Of a stretch of 64,000 nucleotides of DNA, positions 22,901 through 33,180 are shown one piece after another. The notes under the pieces were generated by a model. It made no database searches. It saw only the letters and a program-made list of their open reading frames with translations, and was not told where the DNA came from. Within the stretch, counting starts at the first letter, position 1; each line of letters starts with the position of its first letter. Both the position numbers and the translations under genes were made by a program. Origin of the DNA: Diabrotica undecimpunctata (Eukaryota; Arthropoda; Insecta; Coleoptera; Chrysomelidae); the NCBI RefSeq assembly GCF_040954645.1, contig NC_092806.1, forward strand, positions 161,134,328 to 161,198,327. The letters are read 5' to 3'.

Positions 22901-23614
22901 TTTTTGTGAAATGTTGAGTTTTTTTACCAGCTATCTAATTGTTGTACGTACAAGTCTGTAGCTTGAAAAATATACAAGTTATTACAATTGTTTATAAGTA
23001 AAAAACATACCCCTTTTTCAAACGTTTATTTTGTAAATAATTTCGATGAAAACTCAATATTCATTTAACTTCTGAGATAGTATAAGTCTTATAGAATCCT
23101 ATAAAATTTGTTAAATGTGTCTAGCATCATTCATAGGGCAAGATCAATGGTTTAAATAATTAGTCCCAGGGATAAACAAATTGAATAACTTTTAAACTTT
23201 TTGACCGATCAGGGGGAAATTTCGCACAAATTTAAAGGACTGTAATTCCTTAATGTTGAAATATATTAATAACATTTTATTTTGTTAATAAAAAAATTAA
23301 TTAAATTTATACATTAGTGCAAATATCTCCGTAAATTGTTTATCAATTTGAATTGAAAAACCGGGAAAATAAAGATATTCTTGATATAAAAAAATGGTAT
23401 AAATATTGTTTATTTAAATTATAAGGGAAAAAACTTATGGATAAAAAATTAAATTCTGACCATAAATTATTGTTTAAAAAAAAAGCAAGGTAAAAATAGG
23501 AGTATCTTTTTATCTATTCGTCATCTAGTAACCTCCACCTATGTCTTAAAAGCTTCAGATATCTGCGAAACATTTTGCCGTGAAATCGATGCTTTTTGCA
23601 TAACCAGACTGGGC
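19997..23614. mobile_element. 3.6-kb foldback element with arms of about 0.95 kb
   Basis: The left end GCCCAGCCTGGTTA (19997) and right end TAACCAGACTGGGC (23614) are inverted, each with TA outside (19995-19996, 23615-23616). Matching continues through about 19997-20960 and 22657-23614, for example GCACAAATTT/AAATTTGTGC blocks, GATCGACATAGGAAA at 20901 against TTTCCTATGTCGATC at 22688, and GAAATTTCCCCC/GGGGGAAATTTC. The center holds 640 bp of AT-rich DNA and a LINE fragment that stops exactly at the right arm. No transposase is present, so it is non-autonomous. The superfamily cannot be set; TA duplication fits Tc1/mariner-type mobilisation (inference). Confidence 0.78.
21600..22656 (+). pseudogene. 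RTE-like LINE fragment (endonuclease and start of RT) inside the foldback
   Basis: Encodes the C-terminal half of an AP-type endonuclease: LMGDLNAKVG, DRLIQFCQSEDFVITNTFF, RLYTWTSPQ, QKDYIMI and GSDHNPVV. A lysine-rich linker follows (KGWMTQDILDLMEQRRK) and, after a frameshift near 22455, the first RT motif (KNGKANGPDEIPTELLKLL). Both ends are truncated, and the 3' break coincides with the start of the right inverted arm at 22657. It was either captured by the foldback element or joined by deletion. Confidence 0.82.
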
Positions 23615-23616
23615 TA

Positions 23617-24539
23617 AAACTATTTCCTAAATATTCTATAATTCAAAATAAAATTTTTCAAAATATTAAATTTGTTTGCTTGTTTGTATTAAACCATCCT
23701 GTAGCTATAAATAAGCATACAAAAACAGGCATTAAAAAGGCAATACATCATTCGTGTCAGCCAGGACAGGTATAATTGCTAATAGTTTTCCGTTGGGATT
23801 TTAGTTTAAATACATTATTAGTAATAGAATATTATATTGTGATTAAAAACCAGTTATTAGAATAATTACTTAACAAATTGTTGTATTAACTTAAACTTCT
23901 TCTAGTATTTCTTATGTCCTAGAAGAGCAACGGATTATTACCTTAAAAGAAAACAAAAACTTGATGAGCGAAAAAAATTTTTTTTTTGTTATAATAACTT
24001 TTTATGGTGCCTATTCATTTAGGATCTTGACTATTATCATATCCATCTTTACTTGGTTTGTCGCAGTACGGAAAATCAAATACCATAATTTCTTATTACA
24101 AACATCCCTTTTAACCCTTATCACAAAACTCTGCGTGATTGTGTCTAAAGTCTTAATAAGATCGTCATCGACGGAGAATTTTAACATCAAAAACATTCAA
24201 GTAAGCAGACAAGGCAACAAATTCTGCAAGTACCGAAATAAGTAATATACTACTCGTCTTTTCTCTCCACAGAATCAAAAGCTGTGAACCCACACACCTA
24301 AATAAACCTTCTAGCTATATAAGTAAAGGCAACCTTTATGCTCCGAGCATGAGATAAGTAACGTAAGAAGGAGAGAGAGCAAATAAAACTACATGCTATC
24401 TCTCTCGTACCTCTTTCTGATAGAGTAAATGAATGGAATATCATTGCAATGCAATCACCTTGGACTACTTATATATCCGTGTGAAACAAATTACTTTCCC
24501 AAAACCAAACTTCCAACAATATTTCCAAAAAAATAAGAG
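23617..24539. other. AT-rich spacer
   Basis: No domain found. The overlapping frames at 23961-24245 are low-complexity and hydrophobic, without motifs. Confidence 0.4.
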
Positions 24540-25090
24540 ACTATATAAAAATGCAGACTGAAACACTTTTCTAACAATCAACGCTTATGGGTTAGGTGGC
24601 CCAGATAACAACTTGATATAGACAGAGGTATCATAGACCTGTAAGAACTGATAAATTAAACAATTCAAGCACTAATTCACACTATCGAAATAAATTATTG
24701 CAGATCAACTCCCCCACGCCACATCATAACCAAGATCCTACAAAAAAGAGAGAGAATTGACAGAGACTACTCTGCCAATTCAAACAATCTCGCTAGTTAA
24801 ACCAGAATATAACCTTCTGTCGGTATAGATAAAGCTGGAAATAAATATTATCAATGAGAACCAATAACGTGCGGTCACTTTCCTAAATTCTTAACTCAGA
24901 CCCACAGAAGGCACAAGCCTTCCAAACACATTTCCAAAATATCTATGTACCCCCAAATGACTCCAGATTCGGCCCAGCCTTTCATTAAACTCCTGAAAGA
25001 TCATTCCAAGCAATGCCCAAAACCTCGATGATCCACACAACTTCCATGAAAATCTCATCTGTAGCAAACTGGCAAAATATTATCATCTCC
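24540..25090 (+). pseudogene. Possible Jockey-like remnant
   Basis: A segment reading DPQKAQAFQTHFQNIYVPPN (about 24900-24960) resembles the short spacer before Jockey RT domains (ALAF-type motif, then LTNSDEEKA-like text). Upstream and downstream frames are full of stops. A weak call made on pattern alone. Confidence 0.35.
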
Positions 25091-25159
25091 TAATAATCTC
25101 ATTGATCAAAAGCAGTAGGTAAAAAATGAAAATTATCTGGTAGTTTTAAATAGAAGGAC

Positions 25160-25389
25160 TCCGTGAGGATACTTTTCTGCAATAGGTAATTATTTGAATT
25201 GGGGTTTAAATAATTTTGGTGTTGATACGAGTTACTTCTGTGATGAAGCATGTTTAAATGATATAATCTGGATATTTAAAATTAGATGTGGTGCAAGACC
25301 TAGTAGGATAAAGGATTTGAAACTGTGCGTTTTGTGTAATGAGAAGAAAGTAAAAGATATGTTGCAGATTATTAAACTATGTTTGGTAT
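25160..25389 (+). pseudogene. LINE C-terminal zinc-knuckle fragment split by the gypsy element
   Basis: Reads NWGLNNFGVDTSYFCDEACL, IFKIRCGARPSRI and LCVLCNEKKVKDML, typical of the C-terminal knuckle of insect LINEs. The frame runs into the gypsy LTR at 25390 and resumes after 30712 (LLKLKSFMQGILE), with a 4-bp GTAT duplication at the junctions. The pre-insertion site can therefore be rebuilt by eye. Confidence 0.6.
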
Positions 25390-25539
25390 TGTTACACTTC
25401 TTGAAAATTAACTTTATTCAATACCAACAATATGACAATACCATATAACTAACTGACAACTATATAATAATTTTTTGACGTTTCAAACTTCATTATCTTT
25501 TTCGTCAATGGACTTTTCCTATGTGTATCTTTCGTAACA
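25390..25539 (-). repeat. 3' LTR of the gypsy element
   Basis: 150 bp, starting TGTTAC and ending GTAACA (a 6-bp inverted repeat at the tips). Reads identical to the LTR at 30558-30707. Confidence 0.95.
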
Positions 25540-25553
25540 CTGCTTCCTCTTTT
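25540..25553 (-). promoter_or_regulatory. Polypurine tract
   Basis: On the minus strand AAAAGAGGAAGCAG lies directly against the 3' LTR, the expected place for the plus-strand primer of reverse transcription. Confidence 0.75.
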
Positions 25554-25557
25554 ATAG

Positions 25558-28500
25558 TTATTCGCCTCGAATAACTGGACTATCGGGAATCGATTGAAGC
25601 CAACTAGGTGGATCAGTTCCATGGTATGGAGCTAGTCTCTCGATATGAACTACCTTGGGTTTACTTCTAGCTGAAAACTGGATGCGATAGATTAGATCAT
25701 TTATTTTCTGCAGGACGGTGTATGGGCCTTCCCAGTTTCGTTGAAGTTTCGGAAAAAGTCCTTTCTTACGTGTGGGATTGTATAACCATACTGGGTCACC
25801 TCTTGCGAAAGTTGTACCAGTAGCATGTATGTCGAGCCTGGCCTTGGCTTTATCACTTTGAAGCTTCAAACTTTTACGAGCAAATTCGTAGACTTTTTCT
25901 AATTTCTCTTTCAAATTTTCAATGTAGGTCGGGAATGAACGTTCTTCTTCGCAGGGGGGCAATCTTCCGAAAATAAGATCTTGAGGAAGCTTCATTTCTC
26001 TTCCGGTGATCATCATTGATGGAGAATAACCAGTTGCTTCATGTTCGGAACTTCTATAGGCTAACAGGAATAGAGGAATTAAACTATCCCAATCTTTTTG
26101 ATTATCAGAGACAAACATTGAAAGGTATTGACAAACAGTTCTATTATGTCTTTCGACCATTCCGTCTGATTGAGGATGGAGTGGCGTAGTGCGAGTTTTC
26201 TTAATACCCAAGATTTTCATTAATTCTTGCCATAATTCTGATTCAAAATTTCGTCCTTGATCAGAATGTAACTCTAAAGGAACTCCATGTCTTGATACGA
26301 CGTGTGTTATAAATGCTTCTGCTACTGTAGTCGCTTCTTGATTAGGAAGGGGTACAATTTCAGGCCATTTTGAAAAATAATCCATTGCTACCATTAAGTA
26401 CTTGTTCCCTCTCTCTGTCATCGGAAGTGGACCAAGAATATCCACTGCAAGTCGTTCAAAAGGCTCTCCGGAAAGATATTGTGCCATTTTACCACGACTT
26501 CTTGTTCTAGGACCTTTTTTACCATTACATAAATCGCATTTCCTACACCAATCTTCTACATCTCGGCGACAATTGATCCAGTAAAATCTGTTTCGAACTC
26601 TGGCCAGTGTTCTTTTGACTCCAAAATGTCCTCCAGAAAGGCTGCTATGAAGTTCTGGCAACACACTTTTAATGTGTGATTTCGGCAGTACCACTTGTTG
26701 AACTATACGTACTCCATCGGGACTTTCCCACTTCCGATATAATAGACCATTGGAAAGATACAGAGATTCCCATTGAGCCCAGTATGCTTTTATAGTTCCA
26801 CTGTATTTGGTTATTTCCTGCCAAATAGGTCTTACTCCATTTTTAAGCCATTCTCGTATGACTTTTAAGTCATTATCTTTCTTTTGACTCTTTTTCAGGT
26901 TTTCCAGGGAAGTCTGATCATTATCTTCTTCTTGTATAACTGTGGTTACCTGGAGACTTACTTCTTCGGTTATGTTCTCTTTATCTTCAAGTCTTTTACA
27001 GTACTGGCATTGTCGTTCCAAACAGGGTCGCCTAGAAAGAATATCGGCATTGTTATGGAGACGCCCTTTTCTATGTACTACGTCGAAGTTATACTGTTGG
27101 AGTCTCTCTATCCACCGAGCCACTTGTCCCTCTGGCTTCTTAAAATTCATTAGCCACTGTAAAGCGCTATGGTCAGTTCTAACTATAAAATTTCTGTTAT
27201 AAAGAAAAGTATGAAAATGTTCTAGGGCTTTTATAATAGCTAGGAGCTCTTTTCTGGTAACACAATAATTCTTTTCAGCCTTTCCCATTGTTTTACTAAA
27301 ATATGCAATAACTTTTTCTTCGCCTTCCTGTTCTTGTGATAATACTGCGCCAATACCATGCTGAGATGCGTCACAATCCAACAGAAATTTACCATCTTCT
27401 CGTGGATATGCTAGAATTGGTGCTGTTGTAAGTCGTTTTTTTAAATCTATGAAAGCATTTTGACAATCCGGTGTCCAGTCAAATTCAATGTTGTTTTCGG
27501 TTAGTCGATAAAGGGGCTTAGCTATGCGGCCAAAATCTTTAATAAATTTTCGGTAATATGAACAGAGTCCAAGAAAACTTCTAATTTCCTTTTTATTTCC
27601 TGGTTTAGGCCAATCTTTAATAACTGAAATCTTCTCTGGATCAGTTTTAATTCCTTCTACTGAAACGATATGCCCTAAATAGTATGCCTCTCTTTGAAAT
27701 AGTGAACATTTCTTATAATTTAACTTTAAATTGGCATTTCTCAATCTGTCAAATACCTCGCTTAAGTTTTTCAGATGTTCGTCAAACGTTTTGGACATAA
27801 TCATTATATCATCAAGATATACTAGACACGTTTTCCAGGTAAGTCCTCTTAAAACCATCTCCATTAGACGTTCAAACGTAGCTGGAGCATTACACAGACC
27901 AAATGGTAGAACCTGAAACCTGTAGAAACCACGGCCAGTTGAAAAAGCAGTTTTGTCTCGATCATCCGGATGTACTTCTACTTGCCAGTAGCCACTTTTT
28001 AAATCTAGGGTAGAAAACCATTTAGCACCTGATAGAGTGTTTAGTGTATCATCTATTCGTGGCAACGGATAACTGTCTTTTTGTGTAACCTGGTTTAATC
28101 TTCTGTAGTCTACACAAAAGCGAGTAGATCCATCTTTCTTAGTTACTAAGACTACTGGTGAACACCAGGGGCCCGAAGCTTCTTCGATAATATCAGCATT
28201 TATCATGTCTTGTAGTATTATGTTTTCGACTTCCTTTTGTCTAGCAAATGGCAATCTCCGTGGCGCTTGACGAATTGGTCTTGCATCTCCAGTATAAATT
28301 CTATGTTGAACTAAACTAGTACGCCCTGTAGATTTCTCGGATTCAAAAATGTCGTAGTTTTCATTAATAAATTCGTTAATTTTGTTTAATTCTTTAGTTG
28401 TTAAGTGGTCAACATTTTTGATTAGTTGTTTCACTAGGCTAGCGTCAACTGGGTTACTGGAAGCTGTATTCTTTTTTAAATATTTTTCGCACTTGCTTAT

Positions 28501-29205
28501 TTTTTCTATTGGTGTACAGAATGCTATTTGTTGTTCTTTCTTCAATTTAAAAGGCTTTTTAGACAAATTAGCAACCATTACTGGAATCATCTCATCTACA
28601 TTAATAAGATATCTGGCTATCAAAATTCCACCACTAACTAGTTCATCGCTTTCCACAACGCCGAAATGTAGACCTTCAGGTTTTTGACTCAGTCTCGCCA
28701 GGATGATACTTTCAGAATTTTGAGGAATTTCGGTATTCTCGCTCACTATAACTCTTACTTGAGGTACCGATTCTTCCAAATTTAGGACAATTTCTTCATT
28801 TTCAATTAACAACATTTTATTTTGAAGATCTATGATAAATTTGTTCTGCATAATATCCATCCCAAGAACGCATTCGTCTTTAATATCGGCTACAAGGAAA
28901 ATGTGTTTTATCAAGGTGTTACCAATCTGTATGGTTGCCATTATCTCTCCATGAATTGGAATAGTGTGGCCTGAAGCTGTTTCAAGAACTAAGTTTGTTT
29001 TAGTGGGTTGTAGTTTCTCATTCAGAAATCCGGTTCGAATAAAGGATCTGGTTGCACCGGTATCAATAATAAAGGTGCATTTTTGATTCTCAACGTAGCC
29101 CTTAAGTAATAAATTCTGTTCATTTTTATGTAAAGTATAAGTGTGAATTTGGGGGCTTTTATTAGATACAGCCGACGCCCGCCCCTTAGTGTCGACTTTT
29201 ATTCG
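25558..29205 (-). CDS. pol: Ty3/gypsy pol: protease, RT, RNase H, integrase
   Basis: Expressed by -1 frameshifting from gag, giving 1215 residues from the shift site. Protease: CTFIIDTGATRSFIR in the first 60 residues. RT: LPRIDDTLNTLSGAKWFSTL, then catalytic VYLDDIMIM. RNase H: FLLDCDASQHGIGAVLSQ, CVTRKELLAI and RTDHSALQW. Integrase: zinc-binding H-H-C-C (HSSLSGGHFGVKRTL to CRKCDLCNGKKG), then catalytic D in AVDILGP, D in HSDQGRNFE and E in MVERHNRT. The C-terminal GPY/F-like module reads NWEGPYTVLQKI. All key residues are present and no stops interrupt, so this is a plausible functional polyprotein. The frame is open upstream of the first methionine (28941), which supports frameshift expression over internal initiation. 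Confidence 0.95.
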   Translation of the reverse strand, partial: RIKVDTKGRASAVSNKSPQIHTYTLHKNEQNLLLKGYVENQKCTFIIDTGATRSFIRTGFLNEKLQPTKTNLVLETASGHTIPIHGEIMATIQIGNTLIKHIFLVADIKDECVLGMDIMQNKFIIDLQNKMLLIENEEIVLNLEESVPQVRVIVSENTEIPQNSESIILARLSQKPEGLHFGVVESDELVSGGILIARYLINVDEMIPVMVANLSKKPFKLKKEQQIAFCTPIEKISKCEKYLKKNTASSNPVDASLVKQLIKNVDHLTTKELNKINEFINENYDIFESEKSTGRTSLVQHRIYTGDARPIRQAPRRLPFARQKEVENIILQDMINADIIEEASGPWCSPVVLVTKKDGSTRFCVDYRRLNQVTQKDSYPLPRIDDTLNTLSGAKWFSTLDLKSGYWQVEVHPDDRDKTAFSTGRGFYRFQVLPFGLCNAPATFERLMEMVLRGLTWKTCLVYLDDIMIMSKTFDEHLKNLSEVFDRLRNANLKLNYKKCSLFQREAYYLGHIVSVEGIKTDPEKISVIKDWPKPGNKKEIRSFLGLCSYYRKFIKDFGRIAKPLYRLTENNIEFDWTPDCQNAFIDLKKRLTTAPILAYPREDGKFLLDCDASQHGIGAVLSQEQEGEEKVIAYFSKTMGKAEKNYCVTRKELLAIIKALEHFHTFLYNRNFIVRTDHSALQWLMNFKKPEGQVARWIERLQQYNFDVVHRKGRLHNNADILSRRPCLERQCQYCKRLEDKENITEEVSLQVTTVIQEEDNDQTSLENLKKSQKKDNDLKVIREWLKNGVRPIWQEITKYSGTIKAYWAQWESLYLSNGLLYRKWESPDGVRIVQQVVLPKSHIKSVLPELHSSLSGGHFGVKRTLARVRNRFYWINCRRDVEDWCRKCDLCNGKKGPRTRSRGKMAQYLSGEPFERLAVDILGPLPMTERGNKYLMVAMDYFSKWPEIVPLPNQEATTVAEAFITHVVSRHGVPLELHSDQGRNFESELWQELMKILGIKKTRTTPLHPQSDGMVERHNRTVCQYLSMFVSDNQKDWDSLIPLFLLAYRSSEHEATGYSPSMMITGREMKLPQDLIFGRLPPCEEERSFPTYIENLKEKLEKVYEFARKSLKLQSDKAKARLDIHATGTTFARGDPVWLYNPTRKKGLFPKLQRNWEGPYTVLQKINDLIYRIQFSARSKPKVVHIERLAPYHGTDPPSWLQSIPDSPVIRGE

Positions 29206-29211
29206 TTTCCC
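29171..29211 (-). promoter_or_regulatory. -1 ribosomal frameshift signal between gag and pol
   Basis: Slippery heptamer G GGA AAC (29211-29205) lies in the gag frame, two codons before the gag stop (GAA TAA). After an 8-nt spacer, GTCGAC (29196-29191) can pair over 6 bp with GTCGGC (29176-29171) around a 14-nt G-rich loop. GGGAAAC is a known functional slippery class. The pol frame is exactly -1 from gag. Confidence 0.8.
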
Positions 29212-30515
29212 TGGCTATTGTTTGCGTATCTGTGGTCAGTTGTGGGAGATCGATTTCTTAGAGACCTATCTCTACTAGTATTTCTAATAGGACTATGTGA
29301 TGGGCTTCTGGATGTCGATCTAGGCGACCTACTAGCCTCATTCTTTAGATGTTCTCTCCTTGTTTGGGATCGGCTTCTGCAATTGTTTTGAAAATGTCCT
29401 ATTCTCCCGCAATTAAAACATCTTTTGTTTTCATTTCGAGGTTTTTGTTGAAGATTTTGCAGTATGTTTAAAATTTGGGATAAAATAGGTTGTTGGTTAT
29501 CTGCGGTTGTGATTTCTTCATTTTCTTGAAATCTTATTTCTCTTAATTTTGGGCGAGATCTGGAAATGCTTTTTGCCGCTTCATACTCCTGGGCTGAGAC
29601 TAGTGCTCCATTTAGCGATTTGTGATGTTGTAATCGGAGAGCTTGTTGCATTTCAACATCCTGTAGTCCACCTACGAATGCCTGTATTCCAATTTGTTCC
29701 AGAAAATCTTTAGGTGCCTGAGGGTATGCCAAGTGCAATAATCTTTTAATGTCGGCTTCAAATTCTTGCAGGCTTTCGTTATGTTTTTGATATCGAATTT
29801 TTAGCTGACTTTGGAAAACCTGCTTTAGATGCTGTTTGCCATATCTTGTCTCTAAAGCTTCAACGAGAGAGGTATAACTGGGTGCATCTTGGGGAAGGAA
29901 TTGCAAAACGGTTGCTGCCTGTCCTCGAAGCGACACCACCAAAGAAGCTGCCATTTCTTTTTCATTCCAGCCATTTGCTCTAGCTGCAGCTTCAAATTGA
30001 AAACGATAAGTTTCCCATGCTGTCTGACCATCGAATGTGGGTGGTTTTAAAAATTTACTAGTTCTAATTGTATCTGGTTCAATTATGGAAGGTGATGAAG
30101 CTGTTTGTTTAGATTCGACGTTAGTTATTGAAACATTAGGTAAAGAAGCTTGTGTATTAATCTTTTTTTCTAACTCAACTATTTGTATTTGTAAATTAGA
30201 TTTCAAATCATTTTGATGTTGTTCTATTTTATTTTCAAAATTGTTTTGTTTTTCTTCTAACTTATCTATTCTACTAGTGATTTGACTTATCTCTAACTGA
30301 AAATTTTCGTGAATTTTGGATAAACCATCTATGATTTCTACCTCTATTTTTTTACGCCTCTCCTTCTCCTCTTCCTCTTCTTGCCTACGCTTCTCATTTT
30401 CCGCTTTCTCTTCTTGTCTACGCTTCTCTTCATCTTCTTTCATTTTTAAAAACCATGCAGGGGGTCCGGACGTATCCATTTCTTTGTCAAACTCAGTGGA
30501 TCTTGTATTTACCAT
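29199..30515 (-). CDS. gag: Ty3/gypsy gag
   Basis: 438 residues from the ATG at 30515 (MVNTRSTEF). I prefer this ATG to the upstream TTG. Residues about 25-115 are a charged coiled coil (EEKRRQEEKAENEKRRQEEE and on), residues about 150-330 match a capsid-like retrotransposon gag domain (PPTFDGQTAWETYRFQFEAA), and a single CCHC zinc knuckle CFNCGRIGHFQNNC lies near residue 370. An Arg/Ser-rich tail (SRSPRSTSRSPSHSP) follows. It forms the particle that packages element RNA. The leader between primer-binding site and gag is only about 25 bases. Confidence 0.93.
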   Translation of the reverse strand: MVNTRSTEFDKEMDTSGPPAWFLKMKEDEEKRRQEEKAENEKRRQEEEEEKERRKKIEVEIIDGLSKIHENFQLEISQITSRIDKLEEKQNNFENKIEQHQNDLKSNLQIQIVELEKKINTQASLPNVSITNVESKQTASSPSIIEPDTIRTSKFLKPPTFDGQTAWETYRFQFEAAARANGWNEKEMAASLVVSLRGQAATVLQFLPQDAPSYTSLVEALETRYGKQHLKQVFQSQLKIRYQKHNESLQEFEADIKRLLHLAYPQAPKDFLEQIGIQAFVGGLQDVEMQQALRLQHHKSLNGALVSAQEYEAAKSISRSRPKLREIRFQENEEITTADNQQPILSQILNILQNLQQKPRNENKRCFNCGRIGHFQNNCRSRSQTRREHLKNEASRSPRSTSRSPSHSPIRNTSRDRSLRNRSPTTDHRYANNSQGNE

Positions 30516-30540
30516 TAACAACTGCTAAATATTTCTTTAT

Positions 30541-30556
30541 CCCACCGCTGTCACCA
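30541..30556 (-). promoter_or_regulatory. Primer-binding site
   Basis: TGGTGACAGCGGTGGG on the minus strand, one base inside the 5' LTR. It starts with the TGG expected from a tRNA CCA end. I did not identify the tRNA. Confidence 0.7.
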
Positions 30557-30557
30557 A

Positions 30558-30707
30558 TGTTACACTTCTTGAAAATTAACTTTATTCAATACCAACAATA
30601 TGACAATACCATATAACTAACTGACAACTATATAATAATTTTTTGACGTTTCAAACTTCATTATCTTTTTCGTCAATGGACTTTTCCTATGTGTATCTTT
30701 CGTAACA
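30558..30707 (-). repeat. 5' LTR of the gypsy element
   Basis: 150 bp, identical by eye to 25390-25539. At 150 bp it is short for a gypsy LTR. It should hold the promoter and polyadenylation signals, but I could not pick out a convincing TATA box. Confidence 0.95.
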
Positions 30708-30799
30708 GTATTATTAAAATTAAAGTCGTTCATGCAAGGCATATTGGAAACAGAAGACCTTCAGTCTGACCTTTATTACTGGTGGTATTTACTACTTTA

Positions 30800-31559
30800 T
30801 TTTTGTTTAGATATATTTTTGAATTTAAAATTATAATATTATAAATTTAAAATTATATTCAAACGTTAAAAGTTAAACGTTATTTTGCCGTCTAGATGCT
30901 TTTATAATTTTTTTGTGTAATATCCTAACGTAGCCCTTTGTGCTATTGCTGTATGTATCGATAACACATTTGGTGCAATGTAAACATTCCGCCATTGTGC
31001 ACAAATTTATGGCAAATATGCAATTCGACTGGAAAATTATACGAACATTCTTGCCAACTGTTGAACATCAGTAAATTAAAATCTAGCGATCATTACGGCC
31101 TGAACATAACCTCTCATTACTGTTTGTTTAGTGCGATGTATGGCCTATACACGAATATGTTCCCATATACGAGGGGTACAAAAAAACTTGAAACTGTGTA
31201 AATATTATGTAAATAATATGAACAAAGTGTGTAAATAATATTAAAACTTCGTCAAATTTATATACAAGAAAAGACTAAGTGAATATTTTTACCCCTTAAG
31301 GATCAATACTAGCAAGTATAAATGCAACTCGTAAATTTTTAAATATAAAAGGAGGTGGAAGATTGTTAAGGAAAGATTTTTAAAATTATAAGATATTTAA
31401 GTGAGTATGTAAAATTGTGAAACATTTACATTTAAATGTTACAAGGGTAACATGTACCCTTGCTAGTGAATTGAACTCTAATGGGTAAAAATATTCATTG
31501 AAAGTCATTATTTAAAAATAAAACTGTATTATCTGTAGGATGTTTTTAAATGGTCGCAC
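30800..31559. other. AT-rich spacer
   Basis: No gene recognised. A plus-strand frame (30995-31201) lacks motifs. The stretch includes many AT-only runs. Confidence 0.4.
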
Positions 31560-33180
31560 TAATATGAATGTTAATATGCAAAAAACACTAACTGACAACA
31601 AACAAATTATGGATGTAAATAAAAAGTGGTATAATATAAAAAAAACACGTTACTGAAATAAACCACCTAAAAAACAGTGAATGACAGAAGAAATACTATT
31701 ACAGATGGAAGAAAGAAGGAAATATAAAGAAAAAGATCTACAGAAGTATAAAGAAATACAACGAATAATTAAGGAAAAAATCAAAACAGCTAAGGAAATC
31801 TATTTGATGAAACAATGTAAAGAGATAAAAAACTAGAAACAAAATATGATATGAGAAATATGCACAAAAAAATAAGAGAAGTGACTGGAATGGGTCGAAA
31901 TAGGTTCTCTAACGAAGGAGTACGTTAGAAAACTTTTCCAAGATGAAAGAGATGAAATGCAGAAAATACAAGAATTAAATCCTTTAGAGAGACAGAAGAT
32001 CACGATAGATGAAATCAAATAATATGCTATCAAAAACTCCAAAGACAATAAGTCAGCTGGATTAGATGAAATACCAGTAGAACTGTTAAAACTAGTGGAA
32101 AAGGATAACTTGGAAGTATTGGCAGATTTATTCAACACGGTGTACGATATGGGAATATTACTACAAAAGTGGCTGAAGTCAGCATTTATAACCATCCCTA
32201 AAAAACAAGCAGCAAAAGGGTGCTCTGATTAACGAACACTGAGCCTCATCAGTCATACTTTAAAAGTACTGCTGAAAGTAATACATAAGAGAATATACGA
32301 AAGAATAGAAGAGGATATTAGTGAGTCAACAAAGTTCGGGTTCCGAAATGGAATGGGTACTCGAGAAGGACTATTTGCACTTACGAAATGCAGATGACCC
32401 TGTGATCATAGCAATGAGTGTAGAAGATCTACAACATCTTATCGAAAGCTTTAGTATGAATAGTGCTGAGATGGGAATTACTATAAACGCTAAAAAACGA
32501 AGTACATGCTAATTACAAAAAGACCACTAAAATGTACATCACCTTTTGACAATCAATGGTAACGTGATAGAACGGTGAAGTAGAAAAATATCAATACTTG
32601 GGAACTTTGATCAATGAAACCAATGATCATACTGCAGAAATAAACAGGCGAATGGATATTGCCAGATCAACATTTATACGATTGAAGCCACTCCTAACGT
32701 ACAGAAATCTAAATTTGGAGATTAGACTACGTACCATTTGCTGTTATATATTTTCAATATTATTATATGGAGCTGAAACTTGGATATTAAAAAAATGCGA
32801 TTTAAAAAGAATCGAGGCTTTCGAACTCTGGTTATACCCCAGAGTATTAAAAAAATCATGGACTGATAGAATTACAAATAAAGAAGTACTGGACTACTGG
32901 AGGGGTTGGTAAAGAAACAGAACTAATCACCACTATATAAACCAGAAAACTGGAATACCTGGGCCACGTGATGAGGGGACCAAAATGTGAATTTTTGAGA
33001 TAATACAGCGAAAGATTCAAGGAAGAAGATCTGATGGCCGAAAACAGAACTCGTGGCTGAAGAATCTACGTGTTTGGTATAAATGAAGATCGATTGATTT
33101 GTTGAGAGCAGCAAGTTAAAAAAAAAATAGCCATTATGATTGCCAACCTCCGTAGGGAGACGGCACTCTAAGAAGAAGAA
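31560..33180 (+). pseudogene. Degenerate RTE-like LINE with internal deletion
   Basis: Order of motifs: linker (MTEEILLQMEERRKYKEKD), RT start (KDNKSAGLDEIPVELLKLV, FITIPKKQAAKGCSD, LSLISHTLKVLLKVIHKRI, KFGFRNGMGTREGLFAL), then a junction at about 32385 straight into ADDPVIIAMS, so about 150 residues of palm are deleted. It continues with YQYLGTLINETNDHTAEIN, LLYGAETWILKK, RKLEYLGHVMRGPKCEFLR and ends in GAAGAAGAA. Several stops and frameshifts. Same architecture as the pieces at 4027 and 5895. Confidence 0.83.

Larger units (their letters stand above)
25390..30707 (-). mobile_element. Apparently intact Ty3/gypsy LTR retrotransposon
   Basis: Length 5318 bp, flanked by a GTAT duplication (25386-25389 and 30708-30711). 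The two 150-bp LTRs read identical base for base, so the insertion is recent. In transcription order (right to left): 5' LTR, primer-binding site, gag, a -1 frameshift signal, pol (protease, RT, RNase H, integrase), polypurine tract, 3' LTR. There is no env gene and no chromodomain. Both long frames are open without internal stops. The lineage within Ty3/gypsy is not resolved by eye; size and layout resemble env-less insect clades such as mag or CsRn1. Confidence 0.95.

Noticed and set aside
19997..23614. Foldback element as a Polinton/Maverick
   Set aside because: No polymerase B, integrase or packaging genes, and it is far too short; the only coding remnant is a LINE piece.
25390..30707. 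Gypsy element as an endogenous retrovirus with env
   Set aside because: After the integrase the sequence goes directly to the polypurine tract and LTR; there is no room for an env gene.
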